This document shows positions 36,775 through 46,222 of a stretch of 64,000 nucleotides of DNA, one piece after another (position 1 is the first letter of the stretch; each line of letters opens with the position of its first letter). This DNA comes from Ornithobacterium rhinotracheale (GTDB lineage: Bacteria > Bacteroidota > Bacteroidia > Flavobacteriales > Weeksellaceae): the NCBI RefSeq assembly GCF_004088395.1, contig NZ_CP035107.1, positions 1,937,001-2,001,000 of the forward strand, in the 5' to 3' direction. The notes beneath the pieces are model-generated. The model had not been told where the DNA came from. It saw only the letters and a list, made by a program, of their open reading frames with translations, and made no database searches. The position numbers were made by a program, and so were the translations under genes.

Positions 36775-39525
36775 TTATTTCTTATTATTAAGGTTAAATG
36801 TTTGATTAATTACATTTTGCTGATTTTTAAACCAAGCCTTAAACGAGCCTGTGGCGGGGGCAGCAGATTCGTGCGGAGCAACTACCTGCCAAGGCAATTC
36901 GCGCAGGGTTCTTAAAATGTAGCTCCAAGCGCCCATATTTTCTGGTTCTTCTTGCACCCAGACTAAATTTTGGTGGTTTTTGTACGATTTAATTACTTTA
37001 ATAATCTCTTCTTTATCAAGCGGGTACAATTGTTCCAAGCGAATTAAGGCTACATCATCTCGTTTATTTTCTTCGCGGTATTCTAGCAAATCATAGTAAA
37101 CTTTCCCTGTGCAGAATACGAGTGTTTTCACCTTTTCTTTTGCCACGCTATCATCAATAATTGGCTGGAATTTTCCTTCTGCCAACTCCTCAATGCTCGA
37201 CTTTACTTGTGGGTGTCTCAGCAAGCTTTTTGGAGTAAACACTACCAAAGGCTTGCGATAATTGGTGTGCATTTGTCTTCTTAACAAATGGTAGAAATTT
37301 GCAGGTGTAGTACAATTGGCTACAAACATATTTCCGCGTGCACACAATTGTAAATAACGCTCTACTCTGGCCGAAGAGTGCTCTGCTCCTTGCCCTTCGT
37401 AGCCGTGAGGGAGCAGTATTACGAGTCCGTTTTGCATTTTCCATTTGTCCTCTGCAGCAGAAATATACTGGTCGATTACAATTTGTCCGCCATTGGAGAA
37501 GTCTCCAAACTGAGCTTCCCAAATGCTTAAAGTTTTCGGTGCTGCCATGGCATAGCCGTAATCAAATCCCAAAACTGCGTACTCCGACAACAAAGAGTTG
37601 TAAATCTGCAATTGAGCGTCTTTGTTCACGTTATTAAGTAAAATAAATTCTTCTTCGGCATCTTCTGTTTTCACCAAGGCATGGCGATGAGAGAAAGTAC
37701 CTCTTTCTACATCTTCTCCAGAGATTCTTACATTGAATCCTTCTTTTAACAAAGAGCCATAGGCGAGCAATTCAGCCATTCCCCAATCAATGGAATTTTC
37801 TTTAAATACCATTTCGTGTCTTTGTTCATACAAACGCTGAACTTTTTTGATGAATTTCTTATCGCTAGGGAGTTTTGTAATAGTTTCTGTTATTTCTTTT
37901 AAATCTTTTAAATCTGATTTTGTCTCTACGGACTCGAGCATGGTATCGATTCTTTTTAATTCAAAATCTTCCCAGACTTCTGGCATAAATGGATCGAGCT
38001 TATTTTTCTCAATTTTCTTTGACTTTTCAAAATGATTTTCCAAGATTTGTCTAAAGTCTTCTTCCATTTCTCGCAAAAATTCATCGCCTACAACGCCTTC
38101 TTTGGCTAGGCTTTCCTTGTAAATCTCTCGAACATTCGGGTGTTTTGCAATGATTTTATATAGTTTAGGTTGCGTAAACCTTGGTTCATCTCCTTCATTG
38201 TGCCCATATTTTCTATAACCTAGCAAATCTATGAAAACATCGGCATTAAACTGCATCCTGTAATCCACAGCAAAACGCATCGCATGTATCACTGCTTCTA
38301 CATCATCTGCATTGACATGCAATACTGGACTAAGCGTAACTTTTGCCACATCAGTACAGTAGGTGCTGCTTCGCCCGTCTAGGTAATTGGTAGTGAAGCC
38401 AATTTGATTATTGGTAACGATATGGATTGTTCCTCCTGTTTTGTAGCCCTCTAGCTTTTCCATCTGCACCACTTCGTAGATAATTCCTTGTCCAGAAATG
38501 GCGGCATCTCCGTGTAGTAAAATTGGGATAATTTTATTGAAATCTCCTTTGTATTCTAAATCTACTTTGGCTCGAGCGATTCCCTCTACCACCGCATCCA
38601 CAGTTTCTAGGTGCGATGGGTTGGGGGCTAGATTGATTTTAACTTTTTTACCTTTTGGCGTTTCGGTATAAGTGGTTGAACCTAAATGGTATTTCACATC
38701 ACCATCAAAGAAATCGTCCTCAAACTCCTTTTTTTCAAATTCACTGAATATTTGCGAATAATTTTTCTTAAAAACATTTGCCAAAACGCTTAATCTTCCG
38801 CGGTGTGCCATTCCCACTACATACTCCTGCACGCCCGCCTCTGCACCACGGGTGATGATTTCATCTAGCCCTGGGATTACGGATTCCACGCCCTCGCCCG
38901 AGAATCGCTTTTGCCCCACGAATTTTTTGTGCAAAAAGTCTTCAAAGGCGGTGGCTTCATTTAATTTATGTAAAACTTGTCTTTTCTCCTCAGTGGTGAG
39001 TTTGGGCTGATTTAAATTAGCGTTGAGCCACTGCTGAATCCATTCCACAATTTCAGGCTTGCGGATGTACATATACTCTATCCCTATGGATTGGCAATAC
39101 ATTTTTTGCAAGTGGCCTATGATTTCGGCCAAAGTGTGATTTGAGCCTATGCCGAGCATTTCGCCTGCATCAAAGGTGGTGTTTAAATCCTCTTGGGAGA
39201 GCCCAAAATTTTCCAAATCCAATGTTGGCGTGTATGTGCGGCGATTTCTCACGGGGTTGGTTTTGGTAAATAAATGCCCACGCGAGCGGTAGCCATTGAT
39301 TAAATTTATGACTTTAAACTCCTTTCGGATTTTCTCTGGGACGGCCTCATCGTAAGCCACCTGCTCCGTAAAAGGCTCCTCTCCATAGCTTTGTTGCCCA
39401 AAATCAAAGCCTTGAAAAAAGCTACGCCACGAGGGGTCTACACTATCGGGGTATTGTTTATATTTTTGGTACAGCTCATCTATATACTCTGCGTGTACGG
39501 CATTTAGGAAGGAAAATCGCTCCAT
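36775..39525 (-). CDS. sucA: 2-oxoglutarate dehydrogenase E1
   Basis: Thiamine-diphosphate decarboxylase of the TCA cycle. 916 residues: N-terminal FLNAVHAEYIDELYQKYK (E2-binding helix), GMAHRGRLSVLANVF, HGDAAISGQGIIYE (ThDP/Mg region), NNQIGFTT, GHNEGDEP, and the transketolase-like C-terminal part (AEHSSARVERYLQLC). First gene of a sucA-sucB pair. A TATATTTG box on the minus strand at 39564-39557 is a good -7 element. E3 (lpd) is not in the window. Confidence 0.97.
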   Translation of the reverse strand: MERFSFLNAVHAEYIDELYQKYKQYPDSVDPSWRSFFQGFDFGQQSYGEEPFTEQVAYDEAVPEKIRKEFKVINLINGYRSRGHLFTKTNPVRNRRTYTPTLDLENFGLSQEDLNTTFDAGEMLGIGSNHTLAEIIGHLQKMYCQSIGIEYMYIRKPEIVEWIQQWLNANLNQPKLTTEEKRQVLHKLNEATAFEDFLHKKFVGQKRFSGEGVESVIPGLDEIITRGAEAGVQEYVVGMAHRGRLSVLANVFKKNYSQIFSEFEKKEFEDDFFDGDVKYHLGSTTYTETPKGKKVKINLAPNPSHLETVDAVVEGIARAKVDLEYKGDFNKIIPILLHGDAAISGQGIIYEVVQMEKLEGYKTGGTIHIVTNNQIGFTTNYLDGRSSTYCTDVAKVTLSPVLHVNADDVEAVIHAMRFAVDYRMQFNADVFIDLLGYRKYGHNEGDEPRFTQPKLYKIIAKHPNVREIYKESLAKEGVVGDEFLREMEEDFRQILENHFEKSKKIEKNKLDPFMPEVWEDFELKRIDTMLESVETKSDLKDLKEITETITKLPSDKKFIKKVQRLYEQRHEMVFKENSIDWGMAELLAYGSLLKEGFNVRISGEDVERGTFSHRHALVKTEDAEEEFILLNNVNKDAQLQIYNSLLSEYAVLGFDYGYAMAAPKTLSIWEAQFGDFSNGGQIVIDQYISAAEDKWKMQNGLVILLPHGYEGQGAEHSSARVERYLQLCARGNMFVANCTTPANFYHLLRRQMHTNYRKPLVVFTPKSLLRHPQVKSSIEELAEGKFQPIIDDSVAKEKVKTLVFCTGKVYYDLLEYREENKRDDVALIRLEQLYPLDKEEIIKVIKSYKNHQNLVWVQEEPENMGAWSYILRTLRELPWQVVAPHESAAPATGSFKAWFKNQQNVINQTFNLNNKK

Positions 39526-39556
39526 TTCTTTGTCTTACATGTTTTTTTATATTAAA

Positions 39557-39564
39557 CAAATATA
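39557..39564 (-). promoter_or_regulatory. Putative -7 box of sucA-sucB
   Basis: Minus-strand TATATTTG, 31 bases before the sucA ATG. Confidence 0.5.
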
Positions 39565-39640
39565 ATCATTTACAATTTATTTTGATAAAGTGAAATGACA
39601 TTAGTGCCGTAAATTAAAGATTTTTAATTTTTTTTGCCAA

Positions 39641-39673
39641 AAAAAAGCCCCTTAATCTTAGACTAAGGGGCTT
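39641..39673 (-). terminator. Terminator of the beta-barrel protein gene
   Basis: Ten-bp stem AAGCCCCTTA/TAAGGGGCTT (39645-39673) with a T-tract on the minus strand. Confidence 0.85.
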
Positions 39674-39726
39674 GATTTAAACTGAATTTAAATTTATATG
39701 CTTGGAATTAAAACTTCCCTTTTGGA

Positions 39727-40353
39727 TTAAAATTGATATCCTAAGCCTACTGAGAATACGCCATTTTTAAACTCATTGTCGTTAGAAATATCCAATGTTT
39801 TAAACGATTCGTTATCTTTATCAAAGACATTAGTAAGCCCTAAATCATAGCGTGCATCAATGGTTAAGCCAATTGGCGTTTTATACCCTGCACCGAATAC
39901 CAAGCCAAAATCAAACCCTGAAACGGCATCCTCTAAATCCACTTTTTGATTTCCAAAGAAAGTGCTATTATACTCCCATTTTGCACCTGTTTTAAAGCCA
40001 AATTGCGGACCTGCTTGTACATTAAAGCCATCGGCAACATACACTTTGGCCAAAACTGGCACATTAAGATATTGCAAATCCAAATTTCCTCCTAAGAATT
40101 CTGATTTAGCTCCTTGGGTAGAGTACTGCACCTCTGGCTGAATAGAGAAACGCTCTGTTACTGGCACCTCCACAAATAGCCCTACATGGTATCCACTAAT
40201 TCCCTTTGTATCTAAATCTTTGGCCAAATCACCTCTCAATGTTGAATAATTGTATCCTGCTCTTGCACCAATTTGTAAGCTTTCCATTGATTGAGCATTC
40301 AATCCTACGATTCCTGAAAATGCAATTGCTGCTGATAAAATTAATTTTTTCAT
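39727..40353 (-). CDS. Outer-membrane beta-barrel protein (PorT/OMP_b-brl_2 type)
   Basis: 208 residues: signal peptide MKKLILSAAIAFSGIVGLNA, then alternating amphipathic strands with the family texts GARAGYNYSTLRGDL, FSIQPEVQYSTQGAK, NVPVLAKVYVADGFNVQAGP and the C-terminal strand GVFSVGLGYQF ending in Phe, as needed for BAM insertion. An eight-stranded barrel of unknown role; not the PorT of type IX secretion by sequence that I can confirm. Single gene with terminator. Confidence 0.88.
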   Translation of the reverse strand: MKKLILSAAIAFSGIVGLNAQSMESLQIGARAGYNYSTLRGDLAKDLDTKGISGYHVGLFVEVPVTERFSIQPEVQYSTQGAKSEFLGGNLDLQYLNVPVLAKVYVADGFNVQAGPQFGFKTGAKWEYNSTFFGNQKVDLEDAVSGFDFGLVFGAGYKTPIGLTIDARYDLGLTNVFDKDNESFKTLDISNDNEFKNGVFSVGLGYQF

Positions 40354-40518
40354 TTCTCTAAAATTTTATGTGTTACGCCTAAAATTAAACAAAGGGCGTG
40401 CCAAAATTTTACTTTTTACCTAAAAATAGCATCAAAAGTTTTAATAAAAAGTAACCAAAATACTATCAATCAGAATTTTAATCAATGAGTAAATATTCAT
40501 TCTTTTTTCTAAGAGGAC

Positions 40519-40559
40519 AAAAAAAAGTGCTCTTTTGAGGAGTTCAAAAAAGCACTTTA
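40519..40559 (-). terminator. Terminator of clpX
   Basis: AAAGTGCT (left) and AGCACTTT (right) arms with further pairing inside; T-tract on the minus strand. Confidence 0.75.
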
Positions 40560-40610
40560 CTTTAATTCTTGACAAAAATCTTCTTTCAAAAGATTGTTTC
40601 CAAGCTAAAT

Positions 40611-41840
40611 TTATTGATTCAAATTCTTAATCTGCTGAATAGATTCTTGGTTCAAAATCTGCAAAACAGTCTCCTTGGTGAGTGTATACTCATTTGGTAA
40701 TTCATCTATATTATACATCAATTCTGTGAACACTTTCTCTGTGAGCGAGCGTAGTCCCCGCGCCCCAAGCCCTAGCTCCATAGTCTTGTCTACAAAGCAC
40801 TCTATGGCCTCTGGCGTTACGCTGAGCTGAACGCCATCCATCGCAAATAATTTTTCAAATTGCTTAATTAAAGCATTTTTTGGCTGAGTCAAAATCGCAT
40901 AAAGTGCATCTTTAGACAACGGATCTAAATGCGTTACCAAGGGCAAACGACCTAAAAGCTCTGGGATCAAACCAAAACTTCTTAAATCTTGTGCATTTAC
41001 ATATTTAAGCAATCCTTTTTCGTCTAATTTTTCCGAATTTTCGTTTTTAAACCCGATTGCATTGGTATTCAAGCGGCGGGCAATGTCCTTCTCTATACCT
41101 GCAAAAGCACCTCCCGCGATGAATAGAATGTGCTTGGTATCTATTTGTATATATTTTTGGTCTGGGTGCTTTCGTCCGCCTTGTGGAGGCACATTCACGA
41201 TGGAGCCTTCAAGCAGTTTTAGAAGTCCCTGCTGCACGCCCTCGCCCGAGACATCTCGCGTGATGGAAGGGTTGTCGCCTTTTCGTGCAATTTTATCTAT
41301 TTCATCTATAAAAACGATGCCTTGCTGTGCTTTTTCCACATCATAATCTGCCGCTTGGAGCAATCGAGTGAGGAGGCTTTCCACATCTTCGCCCACATAG
41401 CCTGCCTCGGTGAGCACGGTAGCATCTACGATGGCAAAGGGCACTTGCAGCTTTCGTGCAATGGTTTTGGCAAGTAGGGTTTTTCCCGTACCTGTTTCGC
41501 CCACGAGTAAAATGTTAGATTTTTCAATTTCCACCTCATCATCGCCTATCGTTTGCCCAAGGCGCTTGTAGTGATTATACACCGCCACCGAGAGGATTTT
41601 TTTAGCATCTTCCTGCCCTATCACATATTCATCAAGGGCGGCTTTGATTTCCTTTGGCGACTTTAAATCAAAATTAAGCGCCAAATCTTTTTTTTGCCTA
41701 AAAGCGCCATCGGCTTCCAGCATATTATACGCTTGCTCCACGCACCTGTCGCAGATATTGCCGTGAACGCCAGAGATTAATAAATCTACCTCTTCTTGGG
41801 TTCTGCCACAGAATGCGCAGCTATTTTTCACATTAGCCAT
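40611..41840 (-). CDS. clpX: ClpX, ATP-binding subunit of the Clp protease
   Basis: AAA+ unfoldase feeding ClpP. 409 residues: zinc-binding domain with CAFCGRTQ and CDRCV, Walker A GETGTGKT, the pore-loop-type text DATVLTEAGYVGEDVE, Walker B VFIDEIDKIARK, and sensor 2 LGARGLRSL. Stands alone; clpP is not next to it in this window. A TATATTTG -7 box is at 41873-41866 on the minus strand. Confidence 0.97.
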   Translation of the reverse strand: MANVKNSCAFCGRTQEEVDLLISGVHGNICDRCVEQAYNMLEADGAFRQKKDLALNFDLKSPKEIKAALDEYVIGQEDAKKILSVAVYNHYKRLGQTIGDDEVEIEKSNILLVGETGTGKTLLAKTIARKLQVPFAIVDATVLTEAGYVGEDVESLLTRLLQAADYDVEKAQQGIVFIDEIDKIARKGDNPSITRDVSGEGVQQGLLKLLEGSIVNVPPQGGRKHPDQKYIQIDTKHILFIAGGAFAGIEKDIARRLNTNAIGFKNENSEKLDEKGLLKYVNAQDLRSFGLIPELLGRLPLVTHLDPLSKDALYAILTQPKNALIKQFEKLFAMDGVQLSVTPEAIECFVDKTMELGLGARGLRSLTEKVFTELMYNIDELPNEYTLTKETVLQILNQESIQQIKNLNQ

Positions 41841-41865
41841 AATCTTTTTCTAATCTTAATCGGCG

Positions 41866-41873
41866 CAAATATA
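41866..41873 (-). promoter_or_regulatory. Putative -7 box of clpX
   Basis: Minus-strand TATATTTG, 25 bases before the clpX ATG. Confidence 0.5.
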
Positions 41874-41996
41874 TGAAATTTAAATCACCCACATTTCACA
41901 TTAAAACAGAGTTTTCCAACACCCCTTAATTATCAGTCAATTACCCCATTTCCCTACACAATTTATTTTTAAATTTTAAACTTTTTTAAAAATTAA

Positions 41997-42029
41997 TTTG
42001 GCTCTTTGAATTAAATGGCACTAACTTTG
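41997..42029 (+). promoter_or_regulatory. Promoter of the TetR-efflux operon
   Basis: TTTG (41997-42000), 21-base spacer, TAACTTTG (42022-42029). The predicted start near 42036 falls inside the palindrome at 42034-42047. Confidence 0.6.
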
Positions 42030-42033
42030 CTTG

Positions 42034-42047
42034 AATGAATATTCATT
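42034..42047. promoter_or_regulatory. Likely TetR operator
   Basis: AATGAATATTCATT is a perfect 14-bp palindrome that starts four bases after the -7 box, placed to block the tetR promoter and thus autoregulate the operon. Confidence 0.6.
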
Positions 42048-42056
42048 TATTAAACG

Positions 42057-42638
42057 ATGGCACGAATTACAGACACTTCTAAAATGGAAAAAATCCGCGA
42101 GGCAATCATCGATACGGTGGTGGTCGAGGGGATTAAAAACGCCTCGGTGGCAAAAATCGCTAAGCAAGCGCAGGTTTCTATGGGCTACCTTTACAGGTTT
42201 CATTCCTCCAAGCAAGAGCTTATCGATTTTATTTTCAAGGGTTTATTCCAAAATCTCTCCCAACGGCTTTTAACGCTCTTGCAGGAGGAGAAAAAATTAA
42301 ACACTGCCCTTCATAAATTTATTACAGAGCTTTTCACCCAAGCCAATGAGCGCCCCAATCACCTGCTTTTCCTCATCAAATTAACCACGGATTATTCCTT
42401 TCACCTAGCCAAGGAAGAGCGCGAAACCCTCAACGAAATTTGCAACAAGGCGCTTGCCTTAGGGCTTCAAACTAAGGAAATTCGCCAAGATATGACCCCC
42501 GAGATGCTATACACCATCATCATCGGAACGGCGTTCTTTTTCATTAATTTAAGAGAAAGAGCCATTTTCAATAAATCCGCTTTTACCCAAGAAGATGTAC
42601 AATTATTAACCGATATTTATACCCAAGCCTTAGCGTAA
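42057..42638 (+). CDS. TetR/AcrR family transcriptional regulator
   Basis: 193 residues: N-terminal HTH (KIREAIIDTVVVEGIKNASVAKIAKQAQVSMGYLYRFHSSKQELI region, residues about 10-55, with the typical GYLYRFHSSK recognition helix) and an all-helical ligand domain. It heads a five-gene efflux operon (gap of 4 bases to the TolC gene) and a palindromic operator overlaps its promoter, so it is probably the local repressor of the pump. Ligand unknown. Confidence 0.93.
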   Translation: MARITDTSKMEKIREAIIDTVVVEGIKNASVAKIAKQAQVSMGYLYRFHSSKQELIDFIFKGLFQNLSQRLLTLLQEEKKLNTALHKFITELFTQANERPNHLLFLIKLTTDYSFHLAKEERETLNEICNKALALGLQTKEIRQDMTPEMLYTIIIGTAFFFINLRERAIFNKSAFTQEDVQLLTDIYTQALA

Positions 42639-42642
42639 AATT

Positions 42643-44001
42643 ATGAAAAAATTTAAGCACATTCTCTGCACGCTTTCCCTCGCATTGGGGCTGCCTGCCT
42701 TGCACGCGCAAAGCCTGAGCCTGAGCCAAGCGCTGAACCTTATGGAAACCAAAAACGGCAAACTCCAAGGCTACCAAAGCCAAGCCCAAGCCGCCCAATT
42801 CGGCATCGATGCTGCCAAGGGGCTGTACTTCCCGCAGCTTACGATGAGCGGAAAAATCATTCATATGAATGACGACCTTTCCCTGAATTTAAACAAATAC
42901 AAATACGCCTTAACCTCTTTCATTCCGATTTTAAAACCCGAAAAATTAGGCGATTGGCGTTTTCCCTTTCAAGAGGCTGATGTGATGAGCCTCCAAGCCG
43001 ATGTGAAGTGGCCTATTTTCACGGGCGGAAAAATTAAAGCGGCAAACCGCGCTGCTAAAATTAAAAAAGAGTTGGCATTGGCGGAGGTGCAAACCGTAAA
43101 ATCGCAATTAATTTCCGAAGTTTCTACCCGATATTTCCAAGTGCAACTTGCCCAAGAGGCAGTAAAAGTACGAAAACAAGCCCAAGAGGCAGCGCAAAAA
43201 CATTTCTATGACGCCGAGCAATTGGAAAAAAACGGAATGATTGCCCCTGCCGAAAAAATGATGGCTGAGACCGCCGTAGCCGATGCCAATCGTGAGTTGC
43301 ACGGTGCCGAAAAAGATGTTACTCTTGCCCAAACGGCACTCTGGGGGGCGCTCAATACTGAACCTTCCGCACAGGAGCTTAGCACGCCGCTCTTTGAGGT
43401 GGTTTTGCTCAACGATTTGGCGTATTACCAAAAGCAAGCTCAGCAAAATTACCCCGAAATTGCCAAAGCACGCCTTAAAAAGCAATTGGCAGAGCAAGAT
43501 GTGGCACTGAAAAAATCTAAATTTATGCCCGATATTGCGCTGGTGGGTTCCAAGTATTTATTAACGGAAAATCTCCCCATCACCGAGCCCGACTGGTATG
43601 TGGGGGTGGGAATGCAAATCGATATTTTCACGGGAATGAAAAACAGAAAGGAATACGCACAATCCAAGGCGGTGAGCCAAAGTGTGGATTTGCTCACTCA
43701 GCAAGCCGAGCGCGATATTCAAACCTTGGTGAAGAAACAATTTACCGAAATCCAAAAGCAGCAAGAGCAATTACAGAGCCTGAAAAAATCCCTTTCCTTT
43801 GCCGAGGAATTGTTGCGCGTGCGCGAAAAGGCGTTCCACGAGGGTTTTGCCAAATCCACCGATGTGGTAGATGCCAATCTGTATTTGGCTTCCATCAAAA
43901 TGCAAAAACTCCAAGCGCTCTTTGCGATGGACAAGGCGCTCGCCGAAATGCTCGAAACCTGCGGGCTAAGCCATACATTAAACCAATACATCATTCAATA
44001 A
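42643..44001 (+). CDS. TolC family outer-membrane efflux protein
   Basis: 452 residues: signal peptide ending LPALHA (about 22), then two repeats of the OEP fold with long helices (SLSLSQALNLMETKNG, KWPIFTGGKIKAANRAAKIK; second repeat from LAYYQKQAQQNYPEIAKARLK to DIFTGMKNRKEYAQSKAVS). Forms the exit duct for the HlyD and ABC-2 partners that follow. Clearly more GC-rich than the genes upstream. Confidence 0.94.
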   Translation: MKKFKHILCTLSLALGLPALHAQSLSLSQALNLMETKNGKLQGYQSQAQAAQFGIDAAKGLYFPQLTMSGKIIHMNDDLSLNLNKYKYALTSFIPILKPEKLGDWRFPFQEADVMSLQADVKWPIFTGGKIKAANRAAKIKKELALAEVQTVKSQLISEVSTRYFQVQLAQEAVKVRKQAQEAAQKHFYDAEQLEKNGMIAPAEKMMAETAVADANRELHGAEKDVTLAQTALWGALNTEPSAQELSTPLFEVVLLNDLAYYQKQAQQNYPEIAKARLKKQLAEQDVALKKSKFMPDIALVGSKYLLTENLPITEPDWYVGVGMQIDIFTGMKNRKEYAQSKAVSQSVDLLTQQAERDIQTLVKKQFTEIQKQQEQLQSLKKSLSFAEELLRVREKAFHEGFAKSTDVVDANLYLASIKMQKLQALFAMDKALAEMLETCGLSHTLNQYIIQ

Positions 44002-44044
44002 ATGCTTAAAAATCAATCATTATCAAACATCATTTTTTAAATCT

Positions 44045-45022
44045 ATGAAAAGAAAAGATATCCTCAGCATCATCATCACCCTTGTCGTATTCGGTACGGT
44101 AGTGGGGCTTTCCATCTGGTACTATAATCGTCCGCAGGCGCATTACCTGCAAGGGCAAGTGGAGGCATCACAAATTAATGTAGCCCCCAAAGTGCCAGGG
44201 CGCGTGAAAGAAATTTTTGTGCAAGAAGGGCAAATGGTGAAGGAAGGCGATTTGCTTTTAGAGCTGGAAAGCACCGAAATTCAAGCCAAAAAATCCCAAG
44301 CCGAAGCCGCCAAATCTGCCGCCGTGGCACAGGAGCAAAAGGCATACGCAGGCGCTAGAAAAGAGCAAATTACGGGCGCTTACAATGTTTGGCAACAAGC
44401 CCAAGCCGCTGCCGATTTAGCCCAAAAAACCTACGAGCGCGTGAGCAATCTTTATGATGCCAAGGTGCTTCCCGCCCAGAAAAAAGACGAGGCTTACACC
44501 CAAATGATTGCCCTGCAAAAACAAGCCGAAGCCGCCAAATCTCAGTACGAAATGGCACAAAATGGCTCGCGCATTGAGGATAAAAACGCTGCCGCCGCCC
44601 TTGTGGCAAAAGCCGATGGCGCCATCGCCGAGGTAAACGCTTACCTTGACGGCGCTAAGGTGTACGCTCCGCATTCTGCCACGGTGGAGACCATTATCCC
44701 AGCGCGTGGCGAAATTGTGAATGCGGGCTACCCCGTTATCAACCTGATTGATACCAGCAATGAATGGGTGGTTTTCAACATTCGGGAAGATAAATTGGGC
44801 AACTACAAAGTGGGGCAGGTTTTCAAGGCGTTTGTCCCAGCGCTGAACAATCAGGAGATTGAACTCCAAGTGAAGCATATGGCAGTGCAAGCTGATTTTG
44901 CCACTTGGCGCGCTACCAGTGCCAGCGGCGATTTCGACCGTAAAACCTTCCAAATCAAGGCATATCCTACGCAAAAAGTACAAGGGCTAAAACCTGGAAT
45001 GAGCGTGCTTGTAAGCGAGTAA
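44045..45022 (+). CDS. HlyD family periplasmic adaptor
   Basis: 325 residues: one N-terminal membrane helix (about 8-26), lipoyl halves VEASQINVAPKVPGRVKEIF and AKVYAPHSATVETI flanking an alpha-hairpin (about 65-180, Ala/Lys/Gln-rich), and a beta-barrel domain ending GLKPGMSVLVSE. Bridges inner-membrane pump and TolC. Followed 13 bases later by the first permease. Confidence 0.94.
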   Translation: MKRKDILSIIITLVVFGTVVGLSIWYYNRPQAHYLQGQVEASQINVAPKVPGRVKEIFVQEGQMVKEGDLLLELESTEIQAKKSQAEAAKSAAVAQEQKAYAGARKEQITGAYNVWQQAQAAADLAQKTYERVSNLYDAKVLPAQKKDEAYTQMIALQKQAEAAKSQYEMAQNGSRIEDKNAAAALVAKADGAIAEVNAYLDGAKVYAPHSATVETIIPARGEIVNAGYPVINLIDTSNEWVVFNIREDKLGNYKVGQVFKAFVPALNNQEIELQVKHMAVQADFATWRATSASGDFDRKTFQIKAYPTQKVQGLKPGMSVLVSE

Positions 45023-45034
45023 AAAATCCATTTT

Positions 45035-46222
45035 ATGAATTTAAAACAATCCCCCGCTCATATGAAAAACGGTTTCTGGAAAGTATTTTTCTATGAATGG
45101 CAAATATTAATTCGCTCGCCTAAGAAGCTATTTTTATGCTTGGGCTTGCCCTTGCTGATTTTCTTTTTCTTTGGGCAATTATTTCAGGCGGGAACGCCCC
45201 ACAGCTTCAAAACGGCATTGATTGATTACGACCAAACGCCCACCTCACGGCAAATTGTGCGCGCACTGCAATCCACCCCAGAGATTGATTTTAGCGCCCA
45301 ACCCAGCGATGAATTCGAGGCAAAAAAATGGCTCCAACGCGGGGATATTTACGCCTTAATTGTCATTCCCCAAGGGGTGCAAAGAAATCTGCTCGGCGGG
45401 CAACAGTCCGAAATTCAATGCTACACCAATGGGCAATTTCTGCTACCTGCGGGCAATATCCAAAAGGCGTTTAGCACCACTGTGGCTATGGTTTCGGCGG
45501 GGATTGACATCGAGAAGAGAAAGAAAAAGGGGCAGGAAGACCACTGGGCGCGCACCGAGGTGCAACCCATCAAGCTGGATTTGCATAATTTGTACAACCC
45601 TTATTCCAACTATGGGTATTATTTAATTACGCCCTTTTTGCCCTTTATGTTAGAGATGCTGGTGGTGATTATGAGTATTTACATCATTGCCACACCGCTC
45701 AAATACGGCTTTGCCAAGCAGTGGTTGCGTATGAGTGGCGAAAATTCTTGGGCGGCGCTCTGGGGAAAACTTTTGCCCTACACCCTTGTGTTTTGCTTAG
45801 TGGGGTGGTTTATGAATTTTTATTTGTTCAGGGTGATAGGCACGCCGCTACAAGTCCCGATGTGGAATGTGGTTTTGATGACTTTTGTGCTGATTCTCAC
45901 GCATCAATTCGTGGCGGTGTTCTTCGTGAGTATTGCCAGGGATATGCGCACGGCGCTCACCTTTGGGGGCGGATTTTGCGCCCTTTGCTTCTCCTTTGGG
46001 GCGTATACTTTTCCCATCGAGGGGCTGCCCAGATTTATTCAGGACATTAGCAATATTTTCCCTTACACGCACTTTATCAAATACTTTGTGGCGCGTGCCA
46101 TTAAGGGCATTCCGATGGATTACGCTTTGCCTAATCTGATGGCGCTCGGGGTTTATTTTGTTTTGTTCCTATGTGCGTACCCTTTATTCGTTAAAAAATT
46201 AAACAGAGGAAGTTATGAATAG
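45035..46222 (+). CDS. ABC-2 type permease (first of two)
   Basis: 395 residues: one N-terminal membrane helix (LFLCLGLPLLIFFFFGQLF), a large periplasmic loop (about 55-195) and five helices at the C-terminus, the YhhJ/ABC2_membrane_3 layout. No ATPase domain is fused or encoded beside it. Overlaps the second permease gene by 8 bases, so the pair is translated together and probably forms a heterodimer. Confidence 0.92.
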   Translation: MNLKQSPAHMKNGFWKVFFYEWQILIRSPKKLFLCLGLPLLIFFFFGQLFQAGTPHSFKTALIDYDQTPTSRQIVRALQSTPEIDFSAQPSDEFEAKKWLQRGDIYALIVIPQGVQRNLLGGQQSEIQCYTNGQFLLPAGNIQKAFSTTVAMVSAGIDIEKRKKKGQEDHWARTEVQPIKLDLHNLYNPYSNYGYYLITPFLPFMLEMLVVIMSIYIIATPLKYGFAKQWLRMSGENSWAALWGKLLPYTLVFCLVGWFMNFYLFRVIGTPLQVPMWNVVLMTFVLILTHQFVAVFFVSIARDMRTALTFGGGFCALCFSFGAYTFPIEGLPRFIQDISNIFPYTHFIKYFVARAIKGIPMDYALPNLMALGVYFVLFLCAYPLFVKKLNRGSYE

